A stretch of DNA of 64,000 nucleotides from Longibacter salinarum (GTDB lineage: Bacteria; Bacteroidota; Rhodothermia; Rhodothermales; Salinibacteraceae). A model generated the notes under the pieces. The model had not been told where the DNA came from and did not search any database. It worked only from the letters and a program-made list of their open reading frames with translations. Of the stretch, positions 44,648 to 54,906 are shown piece after piece. Location: contig NZ_PDEQ01000006.1 of NCBI RefSeq assembly GCF_002554795.1, positions 1 to 64,000 of the forward strand. The letters are read 5' to 3'. Every line of letters begins with the position of its first letter. Within the stretch, counting starts at the first letter, position 1. Position numbers and translations under genes: made by a program.

Positions 44648-46004
44648 TCTGCCGAGCCAGCAAACGGCACAGGACCAATTTATCATGTCTACACTAGCAC
44701 ATCAGGAATATCTTGACGGTTTGCCTGCCGAGTGGGGAAGAGTTCGCCTCGGTGATTTAGGAAGCGTTTATGCAGGAAGTACCCCCCGACGTTCGGAGTC
44801 TCAATACTGGGAGGGCAGCATTCCATGGCTAACGCCAAGCGAAGTGACTGGTCGGACGAGTAAGTGGATTCACCATACCGAGGAGCAGATCTCTAAATCT
44901 GGGTACGAAAGCACGTCGGTCCATCTCGTGCCTAAAGGGTCTCTACTTGTGACTACGCGCGCAACAATTGGTGAGGTAGCAATTGCTGCAATGCCGATAA
45001 CTACGAACCAGGGATTCAAAAACCTGGTGCTAGGCTCGGGCGATGATCCCATTTTCTACTACTACGTATTGCGATTCGTCGCGGATGAGATGAAGCGACT
45101 CGCAAGCGGAAGTACGTTCGACGAGATCTCCAAATCTGATTTTACAGAGATCGTTGTTCCTCGTCCGAGCCTGTCTGAGCAACGCCGCATCGCGGACGTG
45201 CTGGCCACGGTCGACGCGGCGATCCAAGAAACAGACGAAGTGATCGCGAAGCAGGAGCAGGTCAAGACGGGGCTCCTACAAGATCTCCTCACGCGCGGTC
45301 TCGATGCCCAGGGACGACTGCGGGACCCGGAGAAGGAGCCGGAGGCGTTTCGGGAGACTACGGATTTAGGTAAGGTCCCGGCTGAGTGGGACCTCACCAC
45401 ATTAGGTGAAGTGGGCATTTGGAAAAGTGGAGGCACGCCGCGCCGCAGCAATCCTTCGTATTGGGGAGGTGAGACCCCGTGGCTCACTCCGAAGGACATG
45501 AAGTCCTACAGAGTTGAGCGGACGACAGATTACGTGACTAGTGAAGGGCTTTCAGGGACAAAAGTCGCACCTGCCGGATCGATATTCGTCGTTGTTAGGG
45601 GGATGATCTTGGCCCACACGTTCCCGGTCTGTGTGAGCGATAGACCGATGGCATTCAATCAAGATGTGAAGGCTGTCATTCCCAGTGCCGAAATTGCGAG
45701 TGAGTATCTTGGCAAGTGGATGCAAGCCCACGAAGGCGCGTTCTTGCGACTTGTCACAGAGGCTACGCATGGAACCAAAAGGTTTGATATGTCGGACTTG
45801 TATTCGCTATCTGTAGCGGTTCCGCCACGAGAGGAGCAGCGGAGCATCGTTCAGCGCTTGCACTCCCAAGAGAGTCGCGTTGATCAAGAAAGGGAGTACA
45901 AGTCTAAGCTCCAATGCCTCAAAACAGGTCTCATGCAGGACCTACTCAACGGACGTGTCCGCGTGCCTGAAGCCAAAAAGCGAGTAAACGATGTGATCGC
46001 ATGA
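44640..46004 (+). CDS. hsdS: Type I restriction-modification system, specificity subunit
   Basis: This is a 454-aa protein. The start ATG overlaps the hsdM stop (ATGCATAA), the normal coupling. Two target-recognition domains are clear: [25 protein letters not shown] (residues about 27-51) and [24 protein letters not shown] (about 246-268). Each ends in a conserved helical spacer ([42 protein letters not shown], and [14 protein letters not shown]...[14 protein letters not shown]). Two half-sites of a split DNA target would be read. The GC content visibly drops in the recognition domains, as usual for swapped TRDs. Confidence 0.93.
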   Translation: MHNLPSQQTAQDQFIMSTLAHQEYLDGLPAEWGRVRLGDLGSVYAGSTPRRSESQYWEGSIPWLTPSEVTGRTSKWIHHTEEQISKSGYESTSVHLVPKGSLLVTTRATIGEVAIAAMPITTNQGFKNLVLGSGDDPIFYYYVLRFVADEMKRLASGSTFDEISKSDFTEIVVPRPSLSEQRRIADVLATVDAAIQETDEVIAKQEQVKTGLLQDLLTRGLDAQGRLRDPEKEPEAFRETTDLGKVPAEWDLTTLGEVGIWKSGGTPRRSNPSYWGGETPWLTPKDMKSYRVERTTDYVTSEGLSGTKVAPAGSIFVVVRGMILAHTFPVCVSDRPMAFNQDVKAVIPSAEIASEYLGKWMQAHEGAFLRLVTEATHGTKRFDMSDLYSLSVAVPPREEQRSIVQRLHSQESRVDQEREYKSKLQCLKTGLMQDLLNGRVRVPEAKKRVNDVIA

Positions 46005-46148
46005 CCTCAAAAGAAGGTGGGGAGCGCGCTTGAGGGTGGAGAACTGACTCAGTTGAGAGAATATCACAACCAGTCAATCGTTGTGACGCTCGGAAATCGG
46101 TTTTGGGGCGATACAAATTAAATTCAAGAATACTCAACGAGGTTAATC

Positions 46149-47564
46149 TTGCAGCGAAATAGTAGAGGCATTCTAGATCTGGAAACTCTTATTCTCGATT
46201 GCAGAACGAAGAGATCAGAGGCATACATCCGGGAAGCCATAAATTGCTATAAGTCAACTGCGTATAGATCGTGTATCGTCGCTACTTGGGTTGCTGTCGG
46301 TTACGATATCATCGATAAATTTCGAGACTTAGCTCTGGGAGATAACAGTCTGGCTGATCAGCGCGTGAAGCGCTTTGAGACAATAATTGAAAATGCAGAT
46401 GTGAAGCAAGCTCTCGATTTTGAAGGTTCGCTTCTTGATGATGCAAAGGATGAGTTTAGCCTGATTTCACCAATCGAATACGAAGATCTCAAACGCATTT
46501 ACGAAGATCGAAATCGATGTGCCCACCCATCGGCACTTCCCGGCGGGGTAATTTATAAACCTGCACCAGAAGTGGCTCGAACTCACATGAGAAATGCGGT
46601 CGATCATCTACTTTCACGGGAGCCACTGCAGGGAGCAGAAGCGCTCGATCGCATCATGCGCGATATCCGGTCGGATTATTTTCCTGGTGAGCAAGAAAGT
46701 GCTGTTCGACGGCTCAAGGCTACACCGATTCGGCATGCTCGCAAGTCGTTGATTAGCAGCGTTGTTGACATCACCCTAAAAGATGCTCTGCTTGACCTGA
46801 ACAGATACGATCAAAGTCAAGAGATTCTTAATCGCTGTGTAGTCTTAAAGGCATTACCGGAAGTTGCAGACTCTCATCCAGTCCGAGATATCATTGTAAG
46901 TAAATCTACAAAGGTACTGGATAGAATGGATGATGTGCAGCTTGGTAGGTTTGTGTTTATGTGTGGCGGTATCGATTATATATTTCCCTCTATTGGAAAC
47001 AAGCAGCAGCGAATCACAGACTATTTACAAAACATAGATGTGACACCCTCTGGAAAGGATGAAACTGTTTGGCGGCCGCTATCGCTAGTGCATCCAGATC
47101 TCCTCTTTGCCCTGAAGGTTCGTCAATTGAGGGACCTAGCGATGCAACGGATCAAGGGGGAAGGACCAAAAGCAATTGCCGAGGCAGCACCTTACCTGCC
47201 CGAAAATATGGAATGGGAGGGATTCCACTCCCTGGCAGAAACGGTTGTGGATGACTTCGTCAACGCAAGTAGCTATTTTGAAACAGAGCGTTACGGAAAG
47301 GTTGTGGTGCAATTTATTGAGCACTTTGATGAAGTACAGATGCGACGTCTCCTGTCGAGTCTTCGTACTAATGATCAAGTCTATGGCGCAAAATTGGGTG
47401 AAGAGCCATGCAATGCGATCTTGAATAGGGCGGTTCAGATGTGTGAAACGTTGGAGGATGAGCTCCAAGACCTGTATAAGTTTTGTCGCGACGAACAAGA
47501 TAAATACCAGGCTCTCCGTGAGCGTGCCGACTTTATTGAGGGACATTGCGCAGGTATAAATTAA
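46149..47564 (+). CDS. HEPN-domain protein in the hsd operon
   Basis: This is a 471-aa protein with a TTG start. The N-terminal 140 residues are a HEPN-like helical bundle: SEAYIREAINCYKSTAYRSCIVATWVAVGYDIIDK, and the motif RNRCAH (R121-x4-H126) in IYEDRNRCAHPSA, the residues that cut RNA in HEPN toxins. The rest (150-471) is alpha-helical and unrecognised, ending in a possible coiled coil. The gene is clearly AT-richer than hsdM/hsdR. It follows hsdS by 144 bases and precedes the STAND gene by 43 bases on the same strand. I infer an RNase effector or partner of the STAND protein in anti-phage defence; neither is proven. Confidence 0.65.
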   Translation: MQRNSRGILDLETLILDCRTKRSEAYIREAINCYKSTAYRSCIVATWVAVGYDIIDKFRDLALGDNSLADQRVKRFETIIENADVKQALDFEGSLLDDAKDEFSLISPIEYEDLKRIYEDRNRCAHPSALPGGVIYKPAPEVARTHMRNAVDHLLSREPLQGAEALDRIMRDIRSDYFPGEQESAVRRLKATPIRHARKSLISSVVDITLKDALLDLNRYDQSQEILNRCVVLKALPEVADSHPVRDIIVSKSTKVLDRMDDVQLGRFVFMCGGIDYIFPSIGNKQQRITDYLQNIDVTPSGKDETVWRPLSLVHPDLLFALKVRQLRDLAMQRIKGEGPKAIAEAAPYLPENMEWEGFHSLAETVVDDFVNASSYFETERYGKVVVQFIEHFDEVQMRRLLSSLRTNDQVYGAKLGEEPCNAILNRAVQMCETLEDELQDLYKFCRDEQDKYQALRERADFIEGHCAGIN

Positions 47565-47607
47565 CCTCCCGTAGTTGTCGCTTCTCTAAACCAGCTTTAG
47601 CCAGAAT

Positions 47608-50600
47608 ATGAGTGCAGACAACCCGCTGTTCGATGTTGAGCCTAGTTCTCTAGATGATCTTGATGGCGGTGGATTAACGAAGGTCCTTCGAGAACTAGTC
47701 TGGTTGGAGTTATACCAGCATGGAGGCTCGCTAAGTAAAGTCCACATTCCTCTAAATATCACGGTCAGGGACGGTGGGATTGACGGTAGAGTTCAGTGGG
47801 AAGGAGACCCGCCGCCCGAAAATCTTTCCGGGTTCAACTCTCGGGATACTGCCTTTCAGGTGAAGGCGACCAATGTGGGGCCGTCAGCCTGTAAAGAAGA
47901 ACTGCTTGATAGTAGCGGGAATGACCTGAAGCCAGGAGTAAAACGAGTCCTCCAAGAAGGAGCATCGTACGTATTGGTTAACAACCGCCAATTAACGTAT
48001 GAGCTAATCAACGACCGGATTGAGAAAATGCGGGAGGCGGTTCGCGAGAGTAACGCCGACCTAGATTCCGAGGACATACAATTCGATGTCATTGATGCCA
48101 GCAAATTGGTTAATTGGGCCCGGCAGTATCCAAGCGTCATTACGTTGATCCGCAGATTAACCAATCAACGTGTTTCGAATGGTTTTATCCGGTGGGAGGA
48201 TTGGGCAGGTAATACTCGGCTTGCGGCCAATTTAGCCGTATCGGATGAGATGTCATCGAACATGGAGTGGATTCGGTCGAGGCTGTCAAATCCCGGATCC
48301 GTCTCAAGAATTGTTGGGCTATCTGGTCTTGGAAAAACGCGTCTAGCCTTGGAGGCTTTGCGGAACCCGGAGCAAAACGAAATTAGTGATGATGACAATG
48401 GTGCTCTTGGTATTCGGGATTATCTGAATAAACTGGTGTTATATGCTAAAGAGGGCGACATAAATGAGCCAGACTTGCTAAGGAGCGTCCGAGGCTTAGT
48501 CCAAGCACAGGTAGATGCAGTAGTCGTTGTCGACGATTGCAGGATCGCATTTCACGATCGTCTCGCATCGATAGTGGACAGGGGGGGGTCGAGAGTTCGC
48601 TTGCTGACGTTGGACTACGATTTTGATAAAGGAGAAGGAAGGGGTGAGCGAGTCGAATTAAGCCCCGAGGTGCAGCGCCCCGTCGTTCGCAAGATGTTGG
48701 AAGAAACTCCTGCCGCCCGCGGGCTGAGTAAGCCGGATTTGGAGCGCGTCGAGGAATTTGCTCAGGGGTTTCCTTTGATTGCAGAACTGCTCCTCGAAAC
48801 ATGGGAAACGGAGGGAGTAGGCGGAGATACGTTGAGTGATGAGCGTCTCATCACGCGGATGCTTTTTGGGCGCAGTGATGACCCAGAGAAGAGACACATG
48901 ATTAGATGTTGCGCTCTCTTCGCGTATTTCGGTGTGGCGGGTGACCTGGATCATCAGTTGCAATTTATTGCAGAAGAGGTTGCCGATGTTGATCCCCGTC
49001 GGTTTCACCGGGTATGTAATGAGTTTAAGCTAAGGAGCATAATCCAAGAACGGGGGCGATACATGCGTGTCCGGCCGCTCCCGCTCGCTCTTCGTTTGGC
49101 GGCGGAATGGTGGCAGACGGCTCCACCCGTTGAAGCAGAGGAATTGTTAAGGACAGCGCACGAGGCCGGACTGGTTGATTCTCTTTGCTTGCAGCTAGAG
49201 CGGCTTAGTGAAGTCGAAAATGCACGCGAGATTGCAGGCGAGCTCTGCGAGGATGGCAGTCCTTTTACCCGAGCGGAGGTCCTGAGGACCTCCGCGGGTG
49301 GTAGAATCTTTCGAGCCTTGGCCGTACTCAATCCTCCAGCAGCTGCAGGTGCATTAGAGCGGGCATTCGGCGACAAGTCAACTGACGAACTCCTTGAAGT
49401 TAAGGATGGGCGGCGCGCTCTTGTGAGAGCACTAGAACACCTGGTCTTCCATCGAGAGAGTTTTCTTCCCGCAGCACGCATACTTCACCACTTTGCTGCA
49501 GCAGAGACGGAGGGATGGGCGAACAACGCCACGGGAAGGTTCAAACGACTTTTCCACGTGTACCTGTCCGGGACGCAGGTACCCGCGCCCGAACGATTGA
49601 CGGTTCTTAAGGATGGTCTCGAGTCTGATGATGCTGCCAGACGACGGATTGCTATAGAAGCGTTAGGTAGCGCATTAAAGACAAAACACTTCACTAGAGA
49701 CGTAGGCGACGAAGCTAAGGGTAGAGTTGGAGGAAGTGGTCCACACGACTGGACTCCTGATCGCTACGAGGAGATATACGAATATTGGGAAGGTTGCCTT
49801 GACCTCCTCGTGGACAAGATAAAGAATGGAGGAGATGAGGGGGCTCTGGCGAGAAAGCAACTAGAAGGAACGGCTGGTTCTCTTCTGGCGATTCTCGGGA
49901 TTAGTAGGAAGGCAGAGGAATCAATACGCGTAGCAGCAGAGGGTGTCGATGGAGTTTGGAGAGGAGCACTACAAGCTGTGGGACGGGCATTGGGTACTCG
50001 TCCGGGTAAGATGCCTGAGGGGCTCCGAAGTCGATTAGAGCGTCTCAGAGACGACCTTCAACCTACCGACCTCGTCGGAAAGTTGGAGTACGTGGTTACC
50101 TCTCCACCCCAGTCGGAGTGGGTGCGACGAACCGAGGACGGCGAATACCTAAAGGTTGCGGAACAGAGAGCGCGAACTCTTGCGAGAGACTTGGCGAATG
50201 ACGACGAAGCGGATTGGACGACGATAGCGAGAGTTCTATGTACCGGTAGGCAAAAGTTCGCCAGGGTGTTTGGAATTGAGATTGCGTCGATACTCGAGGA
50301 CCCCGTTCCGGTTATTGAGGACATCCTTGAGGTATTAGAGAAGATTCCTGAGGATAAAGGTCGGCACTGGGGGCTATTAGCGGGCTTGATTTCTCAAGTT
50401 ACTCAAAGTCAAAGGAACCACGCCTTAACTTGGATTCTCCAGTCAGATACTTTGCGATCTGAGTACTGGCGCATCCTTTCTTCGGTCGGTGTAGAAGAAG
50501 ACGATCTGGATTCGCTTCTGGATATCATTAAAGAGGGTTCAATCGCCGCTCGGGATTTAACCGAACTTACCTATTCATTTCACGACGTATCGCCTGGCGA

Positions 50601-51507
50601 TCTCTCTAATTTTGCACTTCAGGTGTTGGAGGAAAGTGTTGAATACGGACCAGCACTTTTAGAGATAATCCAGTCCTATCAGCATAATCGTGAGGAGACG
50701 TCTCGCCAACTCCGTGACGTTCAGCGTCAAATTGTTTTGACGAGTCTCAGAGGGTTGACCCTCACAGAGGACCTTTGGCAACGCTCTTATTCTTGGCGTG
50801 ATGCTATCGTCTCTTTACTTAGCGGCGAAGACGATGATGAGTTGGCCCGAGCAGTAGCTTCCCAGATTGTAAAGACCGCAGAGTCTGCCTCACCGTCCAC
50901 ATCGCTTGCTTATGAATTAGATCAAGTTGTGGAAGCTCTATTTAAGGAATACGTCGATACCGTTTGGGAGACGTTTAGCGATGCGCTTCTGTCCGGCTCC
51001 TACAAGAGTATGGCCATCACGGCAATCGTCGCATCCAACCCGGTGGTATCAACCTCCGAAACGGCTCCCGGTGGGCCACTCTTTCGAAGCATTGATGATG
51101 ACTTCTTAATTGACTGGAGTCACAACAACACTCCCCAAGCCCCAGTCTTACTCGCCGAGACGGTGCCAATTTTTGACAAGCCGAATGATTCAAACGCCGA
51201 ACAGCGTGCAGGTCTAGATGACGAACCGACAAACCCGGTTTGGTACCCCTTGGCTCGTCGGATTCTCGACGAGTTTGGAGAAGTCGACGAGGTACGTTCT
51301 GCCTTGAGAAGCAATATGTTCAGCTTCAGTTCGACGGGATCTCGTATTCCGTACTACAAGCGGAGAATTGGACTGCTAGAAGAGCTACTCGAACATGATG
51401 TCGCTGCTGTTCGACAATGGGCAACCGAGGAAATCGCTCACCATAGGGAGGTCATAAAGCGTGAAAGACAGCAAGAAGAAGAGGAGGATATGAGGTGGCG
51501 TTCGTAG
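47608..51507 (+). CDS. STAND-family NTPase with N-terminal PD-(D/E)XK-like domain (Avs-like)
   Basis: This is a 1299-aa protein. Residues 1-190 contain DGGIDG (D59) and AFQVKAT (Q84-x-K86), the spacing of a PD-(D/E)XK/Mrr-like nuclease with Gln in the second acidic place. A P-loop ATPase follows: Walker A GLSGLGKT (237-244), Walker B VVVVDD (305-310) and a winged-helix-like part to about 500. The last 800 residues look like helical (HEAT/TPR-type) repeats, the usual sensor. This layout is known from Avs-type antiviral proteins, which bind a phage protein and then cut nucleic acid. It lies between hsdS and hsdR in the element. Its GC content is lower than hsdM/hsdR. Confidence 0.75.
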   Translation: MSADNPLFDVEPSSLDDLDGGGLTKVLRELVWLELYQHGGSLSKVHIPLNITVRDGGIDGRVQWEGDPPPENLSGFNSRDTAFQVKATNVGPSACKEELLDSSGNDLKPGVKRVLQEGASYVLVNNRQLTYELINDRIEKMREAVRESNADLDSEDIQFDVIDASKLVNWARQYPSVITLIRRLTNQRVSNGFIRWEDWAGNTRLAANLAVSDEMSSNMEWIRSRLSNPGSVSRIVGLSGLGKTRLALEALRNPEQNEISDDDNGALGIRDYLNKLVLYAKEGDINEPDLLRSVRGLVQAQVDAVVVVDDCRIAFHDRLASIVDRGGSRVRLLTLDYDFDKGEGRGERVELSPEVQRPVVRKMLEETPAARGLSKPDLERVEEFAQGFPLIAELLLETWETEGVGGDTLSDERLITRMLFGRSDDPEKRHMIRCCALFAYFGVAGDLDHQLQFIAEEVADVDPRRFHRVCNEFKLRSIIQERGRYMRVRPLPLALRLAAEWWQTAPPVEAEELLRTAHEAGLVDSLCLQLERLSEVENAREIAGELCEDGSPFTRAEVLRTSAGGRIFRALAVLNPPAAAGALERAFGDKSTDELLEVKDGRRALVRALEHLVFHRESFLPAARILHHFAAAETEGWANNATGRFKRLFHVYLSGTQVPAPERLTVLKDGLESDDAARRRIAIEALGSALKTKHFTRDVGDEAKGRVGGSGPHDWTPDRYEEIYEYWEGCLDLLVDKIKNGGDEGALARKQLEGTAGSLLAILGISRKAEESIRVAAEGVDGVWRGALQAVGRALGTRPGKMPEGLRSRLERLRDDLQPTDLVGKLEYVVTSPPQSEWVRRTEDGEYLKVAEQRARTLARDLANDDEADWTTIARVLCTGRQKFARVFGIEIASILEDPVPVIEDILEVLEKIPEDKGRHWGLLAGLISQVTQSQRNHALTWILQSDTLRSEYWRILSSVGVEEDDLDSLLDIIKEGSIAARDLTELTYSFHDVSPGDLSNFALQVLEESVEYGPALLEIIQSYQHNREETSRQLRDVQRQIVLTSLRGLTLTEDLWQRSYSWRDAIVSLLSGEDDDELARAVASQIVKTAESASPSTSLAYELDQVVEALFKEYVDTVWETFSDALLSGSYKSMAITAIVASNPVVSTSETAPGGPLFRSIDDDFLIDWSHNNTPQAPVLLAETVPIFDKPNDSNAEQRAGLDDEPTNPVWYPLARRILDEFGEVDEVRSALRSNMFSFSSTGSRIPYYKRRIGLLEELLEHDVAAVRQWATEEIAHHREVIKRERQQEEEEDMRWRS

Positions 51508-51592
51508 GATTAGGTAGCATCGAAGATGCGCCGGGATCTAAGGCATGAGTGCATGCCAAAACCGTCTACTGATGTAGTTAGAACGGGCTTTA

Positions 51593-54500
51593 ATGATGGA
51601 CGATCTATCGACGCCGGGAGAGTATCGAAAAACGGAGAATCCATTTATGGACCAGCTCGAACAGATGGGCTGGACCGTGGAAGACGGGGATACGGACGTG
51701 CCCTACTTGTCGGGAGACCGGAGCAGCTTTCGGGATGTGATCTTGCGGCAGGACCTCCGCGATGCGCTCCTTCGGATCAACCGGGCGGGAGGCAGCCCGT
51801 GGCTCGACGACAGACGCATCGACCAGGCCATCCACGAACTTGAGCGCGTCGCTTCCCCCAACTTAATGGAAGCGAACAAGGCGGCGACGCGCCTTCTCCG
51901 CAAAGGCACGGTCGTGGACGGGCATCCCGAGCATCACGATGGCCGGGATCAGACGATCCATTACATCGATTTCGGCGATCCCAGCCGGAACTCTTTTCGA
52001 GCCATCCGCCAGTTTCGCGTGGACTATGCGGGAGCGTCCGGCTACGCCATCCCGGACGTGGTCCTCTTCGTCAACGGCATCCCTCTGGTCGTTGTCGAAT
52101 GCAAGAGTCCCACGGCCACCAACCCGATCGCCAGCGCCGTCGAAGACCTTCTGCAGTACTCCAACCAGCGGCATGGGATCGAGGAGCGGGAAGGCGTCCC
52201 CCGGCTCTTCTACACCAACCAGGTGCTCGTCGCGACGAGCTACGACAAGGCAGTCGCAGGCACCGTCGGTGCGCGACCGGAGCACTACCTTGCCTGGAAA
52301 GACACGAGCCCGGTTCCGTCCAATACCATTGCCGAAAACCTCGGTGTGGAGCGCCTTAGCCAGCAGGAGACGCTCGTCGCGGGGATGCTGCGCCCGGAGC
52401 ACCTGTTGAAGCTGTTGCGCCACTTCATCCTGTTTAAGGATCAGCAGGGCAAGACCATCAAGATGGTGGCGCGATATCAGCAGTTTCGTGCCGTGCACAA
52501 CACCGTGTACCGTCTTCAGCACGGCGAGACGCGCCTCGAGGATGGTAACCAGGACCGAAGGGGTGGCATCGTCTGGCATACGCAGGGATCGGGCAAGAGC
52601 CTGACGATGGTCTTTCTGGTTCGCGTCATGCGATCGCTCCATGCCCTCCGTCGGTTCAAGGTTGTCGTCGTCACGGACCGCGTCGACCTGCAGGAGCAAC
52701 TTGCGAAGACCGCAACCCTTTCCGGGGAAACTGTCCGGGTGGCTGATTCGACGGACGAGCTGAAGGACTACCTGAAGGAGGAGGGGCCGGGTTTTGTCTT
52801 CGCCACGATCCAGAAGTATCAAGAGCAGGAAGAGACCGAGGACTTTCCCGTCCTCAACACGTCCGAAGATATTGTCGTCTTAATTGATGAGGCGCACCGA
52901 TCGCATACGGACCGCCTGCATGCGAACCTTATGCAGGCCCTCCCCAACTGCGCCAAGATCGGGTTTACGGGGACGCCCATTCTTATGGGGGCCAAGAAGC
53001 GGACGCACGAGATCTTCGGCGAGTACCTCGACACCTATACGATCGAGCAGGCCGTCGACGATGGCGTCATCGTCAAGATCCTCTATGAGGGCCGCATGGA
53101 ACGGGCGGCGCTCAAGGACGGGCGGACGTTGGATGAACTCTTCGACGCGGCGTTTGCCGAAAAGACGGACGAGGAGCGCGAAGAGATCAAGCGGCGGCAT
53201 GCAACGCGGCGCAGCGTGCTGGAGGCCACGCAGTTGATTCAGGCGAAGGCCAAAGACATGGTGCAGCACTACGTCGCCCATGTCCTGCCGAACCAGATGA
53301 AAGCGCAAGTCGTCGCGGCCAGCCGCAAGGCTGCCGTCCGGTATCAGGCGGCCATTCGCGAGGCACTCGATGAGCTCATCGCCAAAGCGGAATCGATCGA
53401 CCCCCGCCTGGTCCAGTTGACCGTCGATGAGCGCAAAGAGCTTCGTAAGACCAACCCGGAGGACGCGCTTTTAGCGACGGCCCATGCGCACCTCGACGTG
53501 CTGCGTCGACTCAAGGCTGCAGCCGTGATCTCCGGCAAGAAGAACGATCCTAAGGATTGGGGACAATGGAGCGGGGACGCCGCCACAAAGCAGCACATTG
53601 GTTCATTTAAGGATCCCCTCCAGCATGCGGATCCCGGTAAAGCAAACGGGCTGGCCTTCCTCTGCGTCTGCACGAAGCTACTGACGGGGTTTGATGCTCC
53701 GGTCGAGCAGGTGTTGTACCTGGATCGGCAGATTCGCGAGCACAACTTGCTTCAGGCAATCGCCCGCGTCAACCGGCTGTACACGGGCAAAGAGCACGGC
53801 CTCGTCGTCGACTACTATAACGTCGCAAGTCACCTCGACGAAGCCCTCGACGTGTACAGCGACGACGACGTCCGGGGCGCACTGACGGACATTAGCGATG
53901 AACTGCCCCGGCTGCGGGACAGGCACGCACGTGTGATGGGCTTTTTTCAGAAGCACGGGATTGACGATCTCTGGGAAGACGAAGAGAAAGCCGTTCAGCT
54001 ACTGCGCGACCCGAAGCTCCGCGCGGAGTTTGTCGTGCGGTACAAAGACCTCATGGCCTCGATGGACACGGTCATGCCTCGCCCGGAAGCCCTGAAGTAT
54101 CAGAGCGACGCGGCGCAGCTCGGCAAGATTAAGAAGCGGGCGGCCAACCGGTACCGCGACGAGTCCCTGGCCCACATCGACGCGGGCGCCAAGGTCCGAG
54201 AGCTGATCGACGAGCACCTGATCGCCGAGGGCATCGATCCGAAGATCCCCCCGGTGTCTCTGCTGGACGCAGGCTTCTCGGAGCATGTCCAGGAGCAGCC
54301 CTCGCACCGGGCGAAGGCGTCCGAGATGGAGCACGCCGCGCGGCACCACATTCGGAAGCACCGCGACGAAGACCCGGCTTTCTACGACCGCTTCAGTGAG
54401 CGACTGGAGCAAATCCTTGCCGAGTACGAAGAAGACTGGGAGACGCAGACGAAGCTCTTCGACGAACTCATCCACGACCTGCGGCAGGGACGCACGTCCG

Positions 54501-54883
54501 ATGACACGGGGCTCGACACGGATCGAGAAGCTCCCTTCTTCAGCCTTCTGCAGCGGATCGTCGCAGAGGCGCAGGGCCAAACCAATGATGCGGAGCGCGC
54601 TGCGAAGGGCGTGGCGGAGCCACCTGCTCCGTACGACGCAGATTCGCTTTCGGACGCGACGCGAGAGCATCTAGCCAACGTCACGGTGGAGATGGTCGAT
54701 CACATCGAGCAGGAGGTCCGAACCGTTGACTTTTGGCGAAACAACGCTGCGCAGCAACAACTCCGCAGTGATCTCGTGATGTACCTTGACGAACACGAGG
54801 TTGTCCCCTTCGAAAAGCTTGAGGCCACGGCCGACAAGATCGTCGACCTCGCGAAGCACCGTCATTCGTACCTCACTGTTTGA
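51593..54883 (+). CDS. hsdR: Type I restriction-modification system, restriction (motor/nuclease) subunit
   Basis: This is a 1096-aa protein. HSDR_N nuclease: PDVVLFVNGIPLVVVECKS (D155, E169, K171). Helicase domain: Walker A TQGSGKS (330-336), VVVVTDRVDLQEQL, DEAH (432-435), IGFTGTPIL, and late QAIARVNRLY. A C-terminal EcoEI-type helical domain follows, with acidic blocks. It translocates DNA by ATP hydrolysis and cleaves far from the unmodified site, in complex with HsdM and HsdS. GC-rich like hsdM. Intact by all visible motifs. Its start is 85 bases after the STAND gene, on the same strand. Confidence 0.94.
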   Translation: MMDDLSTPGEYRKTENPFMDQLEQMGWTVEDGDTDVPYLSGDRSSFRDVILRQDLRDALLRINRAGGSPWLDDRRIDQAIHELERVASPNLMEANKAATRLLRKGTVVDGHPEHHDGRDQTIHYIDFGDPSRNSFRAIRQFRVDYAGASGYAIPDVVLFVNGIPLVVVECKSPTATNPIASAVEDLLQYSNQRHGIEEREGVPRLFYTNQVLVATSYDKAVAGTVGARPEHYLAWKDTSPVPSNTIAENLGVERLSQQETLVAGMLRPEHLLKLLRHFILFKDQQGKTIKMVARYQQFRAVHNTVYRLQHGETRLEDGNQDRRGGIVWHTQGSGKSLTMVFLVRVMRSLHALRRFKVVVVTDRVDLQEQLAKTATLSGETVRVADSTDELKDYLKEEGPGFVFATIQKYQEQEETEDFPVLNTSEDIVVLIDEAHRSHTDRLHANLMQALPNCAKIGFTGTPILMGAKKRTHEIFGEYLDTYTIEQAVDDGVIVKILYEGRMERAALKDGRTLDELFDAAFAEKTDEEREEIKRRHATRRSVLEATQLIQAKAKDMVQHYVAHVLPNQMKAQVVAASRKAAVRYQAAIREALDELIAKAESIDPRLVQLTVDERKELRKTNPEDALLATAHAHLDVLRRLKAAAVISGKKNDPKDWGQWSGDAATKQHIGSFKDPLQHADPGKANGLAFLCVCTKLLTGFDAPVEQVLYLDRQIREHNLLQAIARVNRLYTGKEHGLVVDYYNVASHLDEALDVYSDDDVRGALTDISDELPRLRDRHARVMGFFQKHGIDDLWEDEEKAVQLLRDPKLRAEFVVRYKDLMASMDTVMPRPEALKYQSDAAQLGKIKKRAANRYRDESLAHIDAGAKVRELIDEHLIAEGIDPKIPPVSLLDAGFSEHVQEQPSHRAKASEMEHAARHHIRKHRDEDPAFYDRFSERLEQILAEYEEDWETQTKLFDELIHDLRQGRTSDDTGLDTDREAPFFSLLQRIVAEAQGQTNDAERAAKGVAEPPAPYDADSLSDATREHLANVTVEMVDHIEQEVRTVDFWRNNAAQQQLRSDLVMYLDEHEVVPFEKLEATADKIVDLAKHRHSYLTV

Positions 54884-54906
54884 TCGACACTCGTCGACCC
54901 TGCCCG

